Under the pieces are notes generated by a model that was not told the DNA's origin, searched no databases, and saw only the letters and a program-made list of their open reading frames with translations. Positions 46,732 through 57,032 of a DNA stretch of 64,000 bases are shown here, one piece after another (the stretch's first letter is position 1; every line of letters starts with the position of its first letter). The position numbers and the translations under genes were made by a program. The DNA is from Parelaphostrongylus tenuis (Eukaryota > Nematoda > Chromadorea > Rhabditida > Metastrongylidae): positions 186,001 through 250,000 of the forward strand of contig JAHQIW010002017.1 in NCBI GenBank assembly GCA_019055375.1. The letters run 5' to 3'.

Positions 46732-47007
46732 CTGAAATAGCCAAGATTTCGGCATTTTTTCATGTTTCTACTCTCTTAAATCATTTGTGCTCAATGAACC
46801 TATCATGCAGTAAAAGTGAGGCGTATGTTACAGCTCACTTTCAACACCTCTCTCTTTGTCTCACAGAGTCATAGGGGTTTGGCCAGCCATTAATGTCAAA
46901 TCTTCTATTGATATCGTTTATTGCTGACACACTTCGACATGATTTTTTGAGAAATGAGCAAATCAAAACTGAATCTTTACCACCAACATTTTTGTTCTAA
47001 CTTAAAC

Positions 47008-47229
47008 CTACTTAGTAACTGACAAAAAATTTTTGCACGTTTCAAATTAATGGCTAAGTTCCTCCAATCAGCATCATAAGTTACCATGCAATTTTTTTTC
47101 AAACGATTCCTCACATTCACATGCCAGTTTGTGCGTAAATATTCATAAACTTCCACTGCCCCCATGTGCTCTCCATTTCTTACGGAAATGTCAAGAACAC
47201 CTCTTCTCTTTGACGATAAAGCGGAAGTT
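47008..47229 (-). CDS. Unrecognised secreted protein, exon 2
   Basis: Acceptor TCTATCCAG precedes 47229. The open frame reads SSKRRGVLDISVRNGEHMGA, VEVYEYLRTNWHVNVRNRLK, NCMVTYDADWRNLAINLKRA. The donor is uncertain (GTAGGT at 47011 or GTTTAA at 47007). Its phase does not fit exon 1 directly (two more bases are needed), so a small exon may be missing or the model is wrong. Confidence 0.4.
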
Positions 47230-47485
47230 CTGGATAGAAAGATTTATTAGAATCAAATAAACATAACTGGTAAAATGAGAACTCAGTAGATTTGGTGTAA
47301 TAGGGGATTGCAGTGATTTATTTCAGTCTCCTAAAGCGAGTCTGTATTTTCTGCTCACTGCAGTTTCCGCCACAAAATAGGTTCACCAGAAGTGATCCGG
47401 TATTTAATTCTAAGAATCTCATTCAGAAACGGTTTTTTCTTCCTAAGAATCATGATAAAATAGAGTTTCTTGAAAAAGAACTCAC

Positions 47486-47551
47486 ATAGTCAATTTCAGC
47501 TTGGAGCTCGATAGCAGCAAGAGCGGTAGCGATGAGGATCGTCCGCCACAT
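47486..47551 (-). CDS. Unrecognised secreted protein, exon 1 (signal peptide)
   Basis: ATG at 47551, preceded by TTACAAA, opens MWRTILIATALAAIELQAEI and DY, a textbook signal peptide. It ends at 47486 before a GTGAGT donor. This start is chosen because signal peptide and donor agree. The protein should enter the secretory pathway. In parasitic nematodes many such small multi-exon genes are excretory/secretory products, but that role is not shown by the sequence. Confidence 0.6.
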
Positions 47552-48450
47552 TTTGTAAGGTGAACGGATAGAAAAGTGAAAGTCACCCTGGACGACCTGG
47601 ACTAGATCGTAATTCACGAGACGAGGAGCGATCGCGCCCGATCATCGTGCAGTTTTTGCCGTATTCCTGCTTTTTCATCATGATCAAACGACATGTTCAA
47701 ACACTATTGTTTTTTTGCAGAGCGATCTTTTTCAGAAGCGTCGAGGTACAAAATTAGCGCTATTATGAAGACCATTTTGATAGAAAATATGATATTAGAA
47801 GCGTATTAAATCAAGACGCGTATAAAACGCACAGCAGTCTACGTATCGAACTCAGTGCACATGGACGGGAAAGAGCCAAGACAAAAGCACAATGGTGAAG
47901 GTTTCAAAGTAACGTTCGTAAACACGCGCAGCAGTGGAGCAGTGGTGTCTTGGATAAATCTCGAAAATACAAAGATGAACGAAATAGAGGAGTTCGCTAC
48001 TATCACACATCACTTGGCACTGTATTCCAGATCATTTTTTCAATCTGCGTAGATTATATTTATCATTCCATGTAAACAGCAAACTTCTGTCTTATGTCTT
48101 TGATAGCGAGGACGGTGAGTGGTTTAAACCTGTTTAGAGTTTGCCAATAAAGTGTTCTCAAAGACTATAGAGGCAATCAGAAAAATATTTGCCAAATATC
48201 TTCTTGCAGCACATGTTCTAGCTGTGAATAAGGCCGTCTTTGAAATGCTATCTATCAGAAATCAGAATGCACGTCGACTTCTTAGATTTGTTTAGAAAAT
48301 TGGTATATTAATGAGTGAAATAGTTTTAGCTAGTTCTATTAGCGCTGATTCAAAATTGGTCCTTTAAATTACCCCAAGCAACCGACTGCTTTGCTGAATA
48401 ATAGTATAGCCCTAGAACTTTGAAATTACCGCGAATCTGATATAATATAA
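47552..48450. other. Upstream region of the secreted-protein gene
   Basis: The short plus-strand frame 47855-48052 (charged, no motif) is divergent from the secreted gene. No promoter element can be identified with confidence. Confidence 0.35.
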
Positions 48451-48749
48451 AGCGTATGTGGCGCAGTGGTTAGAGGTGCTCCTCGTCGGACACGAGGTCA
48501 ATGGTTCAATTTCGCGCTCTTGACTCACCAAATCGTTCATTCCCCCGAGGTCGGTAAATTGATACCAGACTGGTTTCATACTTGTCTGGGAGAATAAGCA
48601 GCACTGACTCGGTTCAGCGGGAGGCCACCGCGTGGCATTGTAAAGGCCAGATTTCATTCATCACCTCAAACGAAGTTGAAAACTGAAGACGAATGCATGC
48701 CGCAACCCTCAGGGATTGATCAACGCCAAGAGCTTTATCCTTTATCCTT
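48451..48749 (+). mobile_element. SINE-A, reference-quality copy
   Basis: The tRNA-like head starts at GTGGCGCAGTGGTTAGAGGT (box A) with GGTCAATGGTTCAATTTCGC (box B) and CTTGACTCACC. The body has GAGGTCGGTAAATTGATACC, TTGTCTGGGAGAATAAGCAG and CAGCGGGAGGCCACCG. It ends CCCTCAGGGATTGATCAACG and CTTTATCCTTTATCC, a short repeated 3' tail as expected of a LINE-mobilised SINE. Confidence 0.85.
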
Positions 48750-49353
48750 CATAGTAGAATTTGAAGGTACTATAGTGCCCGGTTTGGAACCGAGATTGAA
48801 CTCATCAGTTTGTCGCTGAATTCACAGCTTCAAGATAAAACACATTTCTTTCCATTTTCAATTCAATCTTGAGACATTATTCCCGCAAGCAATGGCTCAA
48901 GAAGTTGCATTGGGCAATGACAAAATGGATTATGTGCATCAGGTCTTAGTCTACTTTTAATGACTTTTTTTCTGAATAGGAGCCGCGTTTGCTGCATTTT
49001 TTGTACTCTTCTATTCAGTCAGGGTTTAATAATTGAGCAGTCAATGAGGCTGCAGTTCATGTGTTCTTGGACAGATAGAATGATGATTTTGTTACGTTTT
49101 TGCGATGTTTTAACATATCTTTCTACAGTGTTTTCAGTAAGGTCCACCATGTCCCCAACTACATTTAGTAGTAAACGAAAAGCGGTAAGGTGTAATGGAA
49201 GACTAATGTCGCATATTATGTGACGTATGCAGAGTTCAAATTGTGATACATAGTTAATTGCTGTTTCCTTTTCAAAGGCCATAATAGTCTACAATAATCA
49301 AATGGGAAGAGGCGATATCGACTCTGTTGAATTACGATAGACATAAAGAGAAA
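48750..49353. other. No gene recognised
   Basis: Opposed frames 48960-49223 (plus) and 49282-49019 (minus) cover each other. Neither has splice support. Confidence 0.35.
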
Positions 49354-49626
49354 TGCTTTCGGCTTTGACCAAGTCTTGAGGGATTGCAGCATGAATTCGT
49401 CTTCAATTTTTAGCTTCGTTTGAGGTGAATGAATGCATACATGGCCATTACAATGACTCGCGGTGGCTTCCGACTGTATCAAGTCAGTAGTGCTGCTTAT
49501 CCTCTAAGATCAAGTGGTACCAATTTGCCGATCCCGAAAGGACGGATGGCTTGGTGAGCCATGAGTGCGGGATCGAACCATCGACCTTGTGTGCGACGCA
49601 GAGCACCTCTAACCACATGCGCTAAC
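49354..49626 (-). mobile_element. SINE-A, copy 4
   Basis: On the minus strand the head has GTGGTTAGAGGTGCTCTGCG, TCGATGGTTCGATCCCGCAC (box A and box B both good) and CATGGCTCACCAAGCCATCC. It is oppositely oriented to the copy at 48451, 0.6 kb away. Confidence 0.8.
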
Positions 49627-49734
49627 AATAGACATATGTTTCGAAATACTCTCAAATAGCAATAATAATTTGGCTTTAAAACAAACTTTTATTTAATGTT
49701 TTAGTGTAATACATTACACTAAATAGCAATATTG

Positions 49735-49955
49735 GGACGGTGGTTGAGTAGTCAGTAAATTTAAGTGAGCCGTTGATCTCCTCTCCCTCCAACACTCTGC
49801 TGTAATAAGTCAATGAACGCCCTAAATAAATCCTCGGTCTGGCTATCTTCGAGAGCTCAAAATCTACCCAACTAGTATTCTATTACGTTCTTGATCTAGA
49901 CGAAGTCCTTAGGAAAGCGATGAATGCGAGGAGACGAGTAGAATGCTAGATGTAG
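49735..49955 (+). mobile_element. SINE-D, partial copy
   Basis: It has GGTCTGGCTATCTTCGAGAG, then ACTAGTATTCTATTACGTTC and ATGAATGCGAGGAGACGAG, matching 26560-26700 in order. Confidence 0.5.
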
Positions 49956-50397
49956 TGCGATCCACGCAATAATGTGAGGACAAGACGAATGAAAAAAAAA
50001 AACAACTTTTTTGTGCTTTTTGAATTGACAAACCAATCTATTCTATAGATTGGACATGTTCTGGACATTTTAAGACCAATTCACAAATATACTTGTTGCG
50101 TAGCCGCTATGAAATTACTCAACTTTCCATCTCTAGCACGACACTACACCTCATCCAGGTGTCTCATCGGCCAATAGGAACTTTTATCTCAGACAATCAA
50201 GTTACACGAGTTTTGACCGAATGTACGACATCCAGTTGGAGTGAAAGTAATGCTCTGGTACTAGAGCTTTTTTAATCTGATCCAACCGCTAAGTCAGCTT
50301 CAGATTTGCAAGAAGTCCTTTTGGACCTTCTTTTTTAAGCAGTAACATGATGTCAAAACATATCCAAAAATGTTGTGTAAATGAAAAGTTTAGCTCG

Positions 50398-50470
50398 GAT
50401 GAGAAATGTACTCGCGTACCACTCTTTCCGCTGGCATGTACTAATCACTGCACTAGTAGTATCCACTTCT
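50398..50470 (-). mobile_element. SINE-B head, decayed
   Basis: On the minus strand TAGTGCAGTGATTAGTACAT and GCCAGCGGAAAGAGTGG align with the SINE-B head. A possible plus-strand partner (TGTGGTCAGCACGCGTCACC, CGGTTTCAACTCC) lies at 50562-50615. Confidence 0.45.
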
Positions 50471-50615
50471 TATATGACTTTTTTGCGATGGAAGGTATCG
50501 ATTCTGTCAGCAACCAACCGCCACAGTTTGATCTGGTAAGCATTTAATTCCATAGTACTGTGGTCAGCACGCGTCACCTGAAAGAATGAAATACGGTTTC
50601 AACTCCTCACTCACT

Positions 50616-53335
50616 TATCCGAGGTTCAAATTTTTTCATATCATTCAGCATTTTTGAAAATGTTTTGTTTTTCGGCAAAGCGATATTAGCTCAGTATGTT
50701 TGATATCACTAACCACTTGCACCATGTGACGCGTCAATTTCAAATTATCAGATCATCTCTATTTTGATCTCCTTAGTCTTAACAAGGCATTGAAATTTCC
50801 CATTCGTCCCTGTTATAAAACACTGATTATCACCATAATCCTCTTGCGAGCTACATAATGAGCTGTTCTCTTTTTCTAATTGATTTTTCCTAGAAGAAAA
50901 TCAGCGGTAGGTGAGCAGGTTCTGCACTAGTGGCTACAGATAGTCACGTACTGGCTAAGGAGGTCTGCGAACACTCTGTGATGTTGGTGGTTTATTTCTT
51001 TGAAGCTAACTACTGCCAAAATTTTGCCATGCATTTGATCGTAGTTTCTGCAGATATGATCGTGGCATAAACGGTCGGGTTCACGAAAAAGGTTGTGTCT
51101 ATCGGATCCACTGAACGTACTGAGACATTGAACTTAGTCTGGATCCTTGTCTAGATTTATGAACATGCACAATGCACTGTGGATCTTTGTAAGCACTTCA
51201 TATTCTAAATCTGGCAACACCGATGCGATATAGTAATAGAATTGTTGTTCTTCACAAGAACAACACTTCGCTCACATAATCCGTATTCACGATGTGGAGC
51301 TTCCGATATTTCGCGTGTTGTATCAGCTACTGCTTGGAAATCTCGTCTTCTTGGTAAATGTCACGAGATGCTAGTCGAGATGATTCTCCACGCGACGTTG
51401 GTCGACGCGAAGTAAAGATGCGTAGTTCTCATGTGTACTTAAAGAGAGGATTGAGCCGTTCGATATCGGGCTTTTTGTTTCGATTTAACTATCAGTAGCA
51501 TTCAGTTGCTCATTTCTCGGCGATTTCGTGGCTAACTTTGCTTTTTGAAGAGGCCTTTTTTGTGCGTTGTGGTAACAGATCAAGACAACGTTCCACCTTG
51601 ATGCTCGTTTTTTGCTCGACTGGAGTTTGTTAATAGCTTTTTAACAGAGGTTTCGCACAAATTCAGTGGCCTGTATAACGACAATTTTGAATTTGGGTCT
51701 GGTATTCGGAAATGTCTCTACATGGCAAAAAAATTGCATCTTGCATTCGGCGGTATACCCACCAAAATGATACGAATGCGTAGAGCAAATTTTGATGTAT
51801 TAAAATATCAAGAGCAGTCTGAATATTTTTGGCAGGAAGAAAACTTTGTAAATAAACAACGAAACTTGTCCATCTCTTTGGTCAAACTGCGCGTAGCGAA
51901 AAGAATATTATTTGAAAAGTACGACTTTTGTTATTAGATTGGGAATTTTCCTCCGTTCCAAAAACAAAATTTTGGGGTTTCTTGTATAAGGATTAAGAAG
52001 GGAATCTGTTCTATCGCTCTATAGGTACTACTTTTGATTCCCGTTTTATATTAGCGGAATAGAGTTATGAAAATTCTGTACTTCGTCCTTTCAGCACTTC
52101 CGTTTCAGACACCCATTATGACCTCAGAATTTTTGATATTAAGCTGCCAGATAACTGCTAAAAGCTTAGCGAATACCCATCCGCAAACCTTCGCCAGGCG
52201 AAAAAATAAACCGTTCTGAAAAGCAAGCACATGATAAAAATCGTTGGATTAAAACTTTTGACTGATAACTATGAGTCTTGAGAAAATGCTTCACTCAGTG
52301 ACACAGTTTCTCAAAGAGTCGTTGTTCTAGAATAGTTACATGGCGCCATAAATAGGTTGACTGTTGAATAAACTGTGTGTCTGTGCATTTTATGGGGATC
52401 TTAGCATTCCTTGCGTTGGGTTCACTGTCACGAAGTCGTCCTTATGGAGTGTGTCGTATATATGTAAAACTAGCAGTAGTTAGGATCTGGAAGTTGAATT
52501 CAGCTATGACACAGCTGCTCTAAGTGTTTGAGAAATAGATGGGTACATATTTTTTCGAAGTCTTCTTATATTCTATATCTCGCATCCTTCGTGACCCACA
52601 TCAATACTATTTCCGCCCAAATACCGCCCCCTCCTCTCATGTGGCCAACTCTTCAGCTTTCAATTCCTGAGACGCTTCCAACATTTTGCGAAGAGGAGGT
52701 ATTCTTTATAGACATAGACTAAGAAGACCAGTCTGGTATTGAGAGCACCGTTTCTTTTTGGTAGACTCTGCCCGTGCCTAGAAAGCTTGCATTGATTTTT
52801 GTTTCAAATGGACTGCTTTTCTATAATCATCAACCATATTCATGGAACGTAACAGATGTATATAAAATATGGTCTCCTCAATGAGTAATTATCCAGTATA
52901 ACGTGTTGAACTTACATAGTGTTCTTCATGAACTGCGCTTTCTACAGATTAAGTGGTGGTATAGTTTCCACTGTTTCGTTGAGTTCCGTAAGTACTGTTA
53001 ATACTTCTGCAGTACTGTTCAAAAGAATGAGGGTATCTCCTTGCTCAAAGAAATTTAGTGCAAAAACGTTCACTAATCAATGTTCCCGCCCAGTCGTGCG
53101 GCTACTGTAGTACGGAGGTCAAGAGGTTAAGCGGTGTTTCACCGATTCGTTAGATTCCACTATACGGAATAGCGAATAATTATAATTGAAGTTTTATCTT
53201 TTCAGTCTATTGACTAATGTTGCAAGAAAGCGCTTCTATGCATGAAAAAAAGTTAAATGGTTTTATTGGTCTTCACGTTGTTGCGTTTTTTTCGTCTCAA
53301 TAAAAATCAAGAAAATGAAAATGTTATTTTTGTTG
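50616..53335. other. No gene recognised
   Basis: A frame at 52555-52722 has a hydrophobic start and a Pro-rich stretch (ISAQIPPPPLMWPTLQLSIP) but no start codon or splice support. Otherwise nothing is recognised. Confidence 0.4.
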
Positions 53336-53588
53336 CGGGGCGCCGTGGCCAAGTGGTTGTTATGGTCACGGCGCGCGTAGAGCCGAGCTCTACCTCCCAC
53401 TTCACTCCGGCAATAAAAAATAACGTCCTATGGAACGCCACAGCAAGGCTATCCTCGAGATTGCAAGGAGACTCGCCCGACCACTATTCCATGCCGTTCA
53501 TGAAAAAGTCGAAAAACGAATTAAATGCTCGAAGTACTGGGATCGACACAGTGAAAAAAACGCTGTGATGACGGAACAAATAAAGTGC
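53336..53588 (+). mobile_element. SINE-D, copy 3
   Basis: GGGCGCCGTGGCCAAGTGGT (box A), GAGCCGAGCTCTACCTCCCA, CAAGGCTATCCTCGAGATTG, AAGTACTGGGATCGACACAG and the end GGAACAAATAAAGTGC. The open frame at 53257-53568 is a by-product. Confidence 0.8.
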
Positions 53589-53906
53589 TAGGATATTTGT
53601 TGCACGCATCTGCAACTATCAGCAGTCAATAGGCGCATTTGGCGTAGCTAAATCCTCTGCAAAAATCCTGCGTGCTTCATAAACTCTGATTTCAGCAACC
53701 GATTCATATTTCAGCTTTATTACGAACAAAAATGACCACATCAAAAATAAATTTATCTCATAAAAACTAATTCATCTTCTTGTTCCAATAAGTGTTTTCC
53801 CTTATGATTTTCTTAGAAACTAGATTAATCGCGTATAGAACGCGATAATCTGATTAGCTACAGAAGGATGAACTGAGTTCAACATTAAGTATTTTCTGCA
53901 CCAGTT

Positions 53907-53983
53907 AATATACCCAGTTATGTAGATGATGTGCAAAACTTTTGCATCCGGCGGCCCTTGAGCGCACATCTCACTCTATCCGA
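53907..53983 (-). mobile_element. SINE-B 3' part (minus arm of inverted pair)
   Basis: On the minus strand GGATGCAAAAGTTTTGCACA then TACATAACTGGGTATAT is the SINE-B tail. It faces the plus-strand copy at 54028-54225. Confidence 0.65.
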
Positions 53984-54027
53984 TAAGAATTAGATGAAAA
54001 AAATTTCATTTAATCACATATCGAAGC

Positions 54028-54225
54028 CGACTACCCGGGCCAGGCCGTAAACGGTTGGCGGCTGACAGATAGATGTGTTGTAGCGTAGAAAGAGAGGTTT
54101 GCAAAATGGGCATCAATAGTGCAACGGGTACGAGCACGCGCTCCCGGATAGAGTGAGATGTGAGTTTGAGTCCCGCCTGATGCAAAAGTTCTGCACATCA
54201 CTCTACATCGCTAGATATATTAATA
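54028..54225 (+). mobile_element. SINE-B, plus arm of inverted pair
   Basis: The tRNA-like head 54110-54183 (74 nt) has acceptor stem GCATCA/TGATGC, an anticodon-like arm CGCTC/GAGTG around CCGGATA, and a T arm with GAGTTTGAGTCCCGC. The tail TGCAAAAGTTCTGCACATCA follows. The U expected before the anticodon is missing, so it would not work as a tRNA. Confidence 0.75.
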
Positions 54226-54357
54226 GCATCATACTATTGCTAGAAGCCGTTAGATAAAAATTTTCAGTTTCTACTCTTTTCTCTTTTTACTAGGACATGG
54301 TCGGTTTTCTGAATATGTTGCTTCGTATCTCGTATTATTAGATAATAAGTACTAGAT

Positions 54358-54398
54358 CTTCTGAAATTCAAGCGTGGTCTTAGAAAAACACTCAAAAC
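54358..54398 (+). mobile_element. Hammerhead repeat tail fragment (copy J)
   Basis: TGAAATTCAAGCGTGGTCTT followed by AGAAAAACACTCAAAAC is the distal tail of the hammerhead repeat family. No ribozyme part is present. Confidence 0.6.
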
Positions 54399-54969
54399 GA
54401 AAAGTGATTATGTTGCTTCAGTTGGGAACTTCCGTTCGACGTCGTGGTTTCTGTCCTTCAAAAAGGGATTCCTCAATAAGGACGGCTTGCAGAGAAGAAC
54501 TGCACAAGGCCAGCAACATTACTGCTGCGAATCTAAGAAATTTGTTGACAGATATAATCCACAATCTTTACATACACCTGTGCCTTCATATCATTCAACT
54601 GATTGAAAATGTGTCTTGAAAATCCAGTACTAAATGAATAATGTGTAGTGCTGAACTGATGTATACGAAACAGTCAGATTTGCGCAAACATATTTGCGGA
54701 AAAACAACTTCTATTTGATAAATTAGCAATAAATCACTTGTTTTTCAATTAAGTTCTATCTGTTTCTTATAATGATATTTTTTGCAATAATCACGCTACC
54801 AAATAGTCTGCTGAATGCCTATTCAAAATAAACGAATACCATAAATAGTGTAAGCCCATGTGAAATTCACTTCAAACACTCAAACAAACAAACACTCAAA
54901 TGATGTGCCGTCAAAGTCGGGGAAACATTAGGAAGGAAACACAGACAGAACCATTAAGTCTTGTCCAGT

Positions 54970-55173
54970 TCAATTATCACCGGCAGAGCGCATTTCTGAT
55001 AACGCTGAAGTTGGCATGATGAGATCCTCAGGTAAAGTGACTCCTGGTGTTAGTGTTGAAGAGGGGACTGTCGACGACGTGCTTGTTGTCGTCGTTTCAT
55101 AGCGAGTTGCCACCAGCATTTCGCGCTGCTCTCTTCGCCATCGAATGCGTCGGTTTTGAAACCACACCTTCAC
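54970..55173 (-). CDS. Homeobox gene, last exon (recognition helix)
   Basis: The acceptor TAAATTTAG precedes 55173. The exon begins VKVWFQNRRIRWRREQRE, homeodomain residues 45 to 60 plus two, with Trp48, Phe49, Gln50, Asn51 and Arg53 all in place. A short Ser/Thr-rich tail (ETTTTSTSSTVPSSTLTPGV) follows, ending SEMRSAGDN and a stop at 54970. The protein is a DNA-binding transcription factor of the nucleus. Gln50 and the sequence of helix 3 fit the ANTP/NK superclass. Together with exon 2 it looks most like NOT/EMX/VAX-type genes. Family assignment needs a tree. Confidence 0.85.
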   Translation of the reverse strand: MKVWFQNRRIRWRREQREMLVATRYETTTTSTSSTVPSSTLTPGVTLPEDLIMPTSALSEMRSAGDN

Positions 55174-55319
55174 CTAAATTTACTGATACTAAAAAACTAA
55201 AATATGTTCCGGAGACAATGTCATGATTTTTATACTTGAGCATCAATCAATTTCAGTCGGTATGTGAAACTACTATTAATATTATATATATATATATATA
55301 TATATCTATATATTATATA
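55174..55319. repeat. Intron 3' part with AT microsatellite
   Basis: An AT run at 55280-55320 abuts the LINE 3' tail, as at 418-466. It lies in the second intron of the homeobox gene. Confidence 0.7.
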
Positions 55320-55866
55320 TCACCTGTATCACCTGTCGTCCCGTTGATCGTCGAGTGACTCGAGCGGGTACCAGCAACTCTTCCATTTTTCCCTATCGCG
55401 TGCAAGAGTAGCCCAGTGGGTCCTCCTTGCTCTAGGAATTCGCTGAGCATCATATCTTCCTTCCATCGCTTTCGTGAAGAAATCGGAGCAACGGGTAATG
55501 CCCCGGTTACGTCTATCTAAGTCGTGAAATCAACATGATGAACGACCTAGCTCCAGAGTTGGGAACGAGCGGCTTGGGGAACGTTTAAGAGCATCGAAGA
55601 TGTAGTGAAGTGGACAAAGAATATCCGACTCCGTGCCCATCTTTTCGACTAGATGATTTACGCTGCCCTAACGTATGCAACAGAAACCTGGTCGCTACGT
55701 AAGCAGAATGATAGATAACCTGGCGTTATTGAACGCGTAATCGAAAGGTCGATGCTAAGAGTGTCCCGTATCTCGCAAATAAAACAAAAGATCCGATGTT
55801 CCAACCTACGTCAGCGTATGAAGATCGAAGACGCCGTTCTACACGCCAGGATATCGAAAATAGGTG
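55320..55866. mobile_element. Rearranged LINE, copy 4 (inverted junction)
   Basis: A minus-strand LINE 3' end (55320-55495) is joined at GAGCAACGGGTAATGCCCCG to a plus-strand internal segment of the same LINE (to 55866), the same join as at 21030-21600. Sequence agreement over several hundred bases, including TTGGGAACGAGCGGCTTGGG and shared stop codons, shows one ancestral rearranged copy. It ends at TA where a family B mariner begins. Confidence 0.8.
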
Positions 55867-55867
55867 G

Positions 55868-56357
55868 GATTTTCCTACTGAAGGTCTAGATATTATTCGT
55901 TTTTATTTTCACTTTGTTACAAGCCTCCACCATGTCCAACGATATTATCGAAGTTCATGTTTCATTGCGTTATCATTGGAGAAAGGATCTTTCAGAGTGA
56001 GCTGCAGTCGATGAAATCAACGAAATTGAAGGGTAAAGCACAACAAGCAAATCTGCTGGACGCTGGTTTCAAGGCTTCAATGCCGGAAATCTTGACCGCT
56101 TTCAGGACGTTCGATTTGAATCGTTCGATGAAGTTGGGGAAGTATGTCAAGAGTTTTTTTTCTTTGCAGTCGAGGGACTGAAACTTCGACCAGATCCGAG
56201 TTTTGGCAGACCGATGGCACAAATCAGTAGAAAACGATGAGCCTTGGATTCTAAGGTCTAAGGATATCTATTATTGTTTTTGTTTGGAATTCACTTCCAG
56301 TTATTTACAAATGTCCAAAAAATTTTTCAAGAGAACATTTATCCCTCCTCTTTAGTT
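55868..56357 (+). mobile_element. Internally deleted mariner, family B, copy 2
   Basis: This starts GGTGGGATTTTCCTACTGAA after the TA at the end of the LINE. Next is GGTCTAGATATTATTCG as in copy 1, an ATG at 55932 (MSNDIIEVHVSLRYHWRKDL), and after stops and shifts the C-terminal DQIRVLADRWHKSVENDEPW. The catalytic core is absent. The right end near 56357 (TCCCTCCTCTTTA) is an imperfect inverse of the start. Confidence 0.7.
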
Positions 56358-56588
56358 TATGGCAATGGCCATATCATTCCAGATTCTTCACGCTAAGTAT
56401 TTACAATGTTTAGTATGTGCAAGTTCAACGACCAACCGATTCTCAACACAAGAAAATTTTGACGACTATACGGCTCAAACAGCTTCTGTAAAATATGGTT
56501 AGGTTTATAACTGGTTTAAATCTTGCCACTTTGAGATGAATCACCATCCAGCTTTTGAAAATAGCATAGTGCTGAACAATCAATATAG

Positions 56589-56852
56589 CTTTTGGCGTTA
56601 ACCGATCTCTGAGATGTGCGCCATGCATCCGCCTATGAAGCATCGTTTGAGGTGATTGAATGTATATCTGGCTTTTACGTTGACTCACGGTGGCCTGCTA
56701 ACGTTACAATTCAGTGCTTCTATCTTACGAAACAAGTTTGATAACTATTTCATCAACTTCGTGAAGGTATGAAATGCTTGTCGAGACCAGAATGTTGGTT
56801 TGATCTAGGAACCATTTGTGTGTTGCAGAATAGCTCGACCACCCGTCATACA
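56589..56852 (-). mobile_element. SINE-A, diverged copy in homeobox intron
   Basis: On the minus strand the body blocks (CACCGTGAGTCAACGTAAAA, GCCAGATATACATTCAATCA, GCATGGCGCACATCTC) are clear. The head is degraded (GTGGTCGAGCTATTCTGCAA). Confidence 0.65.
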
Positions 56853-56895
56853 AGTCCCTTTTAAAAACAACTTATGGAATAAAAGCGACCATTAC

Positions 56896-57032
56896 CTGAG
56901 TAACTCCAATATTCAGTATAGATGCAAGTCGTAAACGCTCATTTCCAACAAGGTACTGCTGTCGAGAAAAAACGTCCTCCAGTACTCGTAACTGTGATGG
57001 CGAAAACGTAGTCCGTCGTCTCCGGTTCGTAT
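56896..57032 (-). CDS. Homeobox gene, exon 2 (helices 1 and 2)
   Basis: Acceptor AATATTACAG precedes 57032 and donor GTAAT follows 56896. The 137-base exon supplies the N-terminal arm and helices 1 and 2: TNRRRRTTFSPSQLRVLEDV, FSRQQYLVGNERLRLASILN, IGVTQ. Leu16 and Phe20 are conserved. QQYLVGNER is close to the QYxVGxER block of NOT, EMX and VAX proteins. It ends in phase 0 exactly between residues 44 and 45, a position where many homeobox genes are interrupted. The exon enters needing one base of a codon. Confidence 0.85.

Noticed and set aside
52528..52722. Frame with hydrophobic start and Pro-rich stretch suggesting a small secreted peptide
   Set aside because: Begins at TTG rather than ATG and has no convincing acceptor; left as unassigned.
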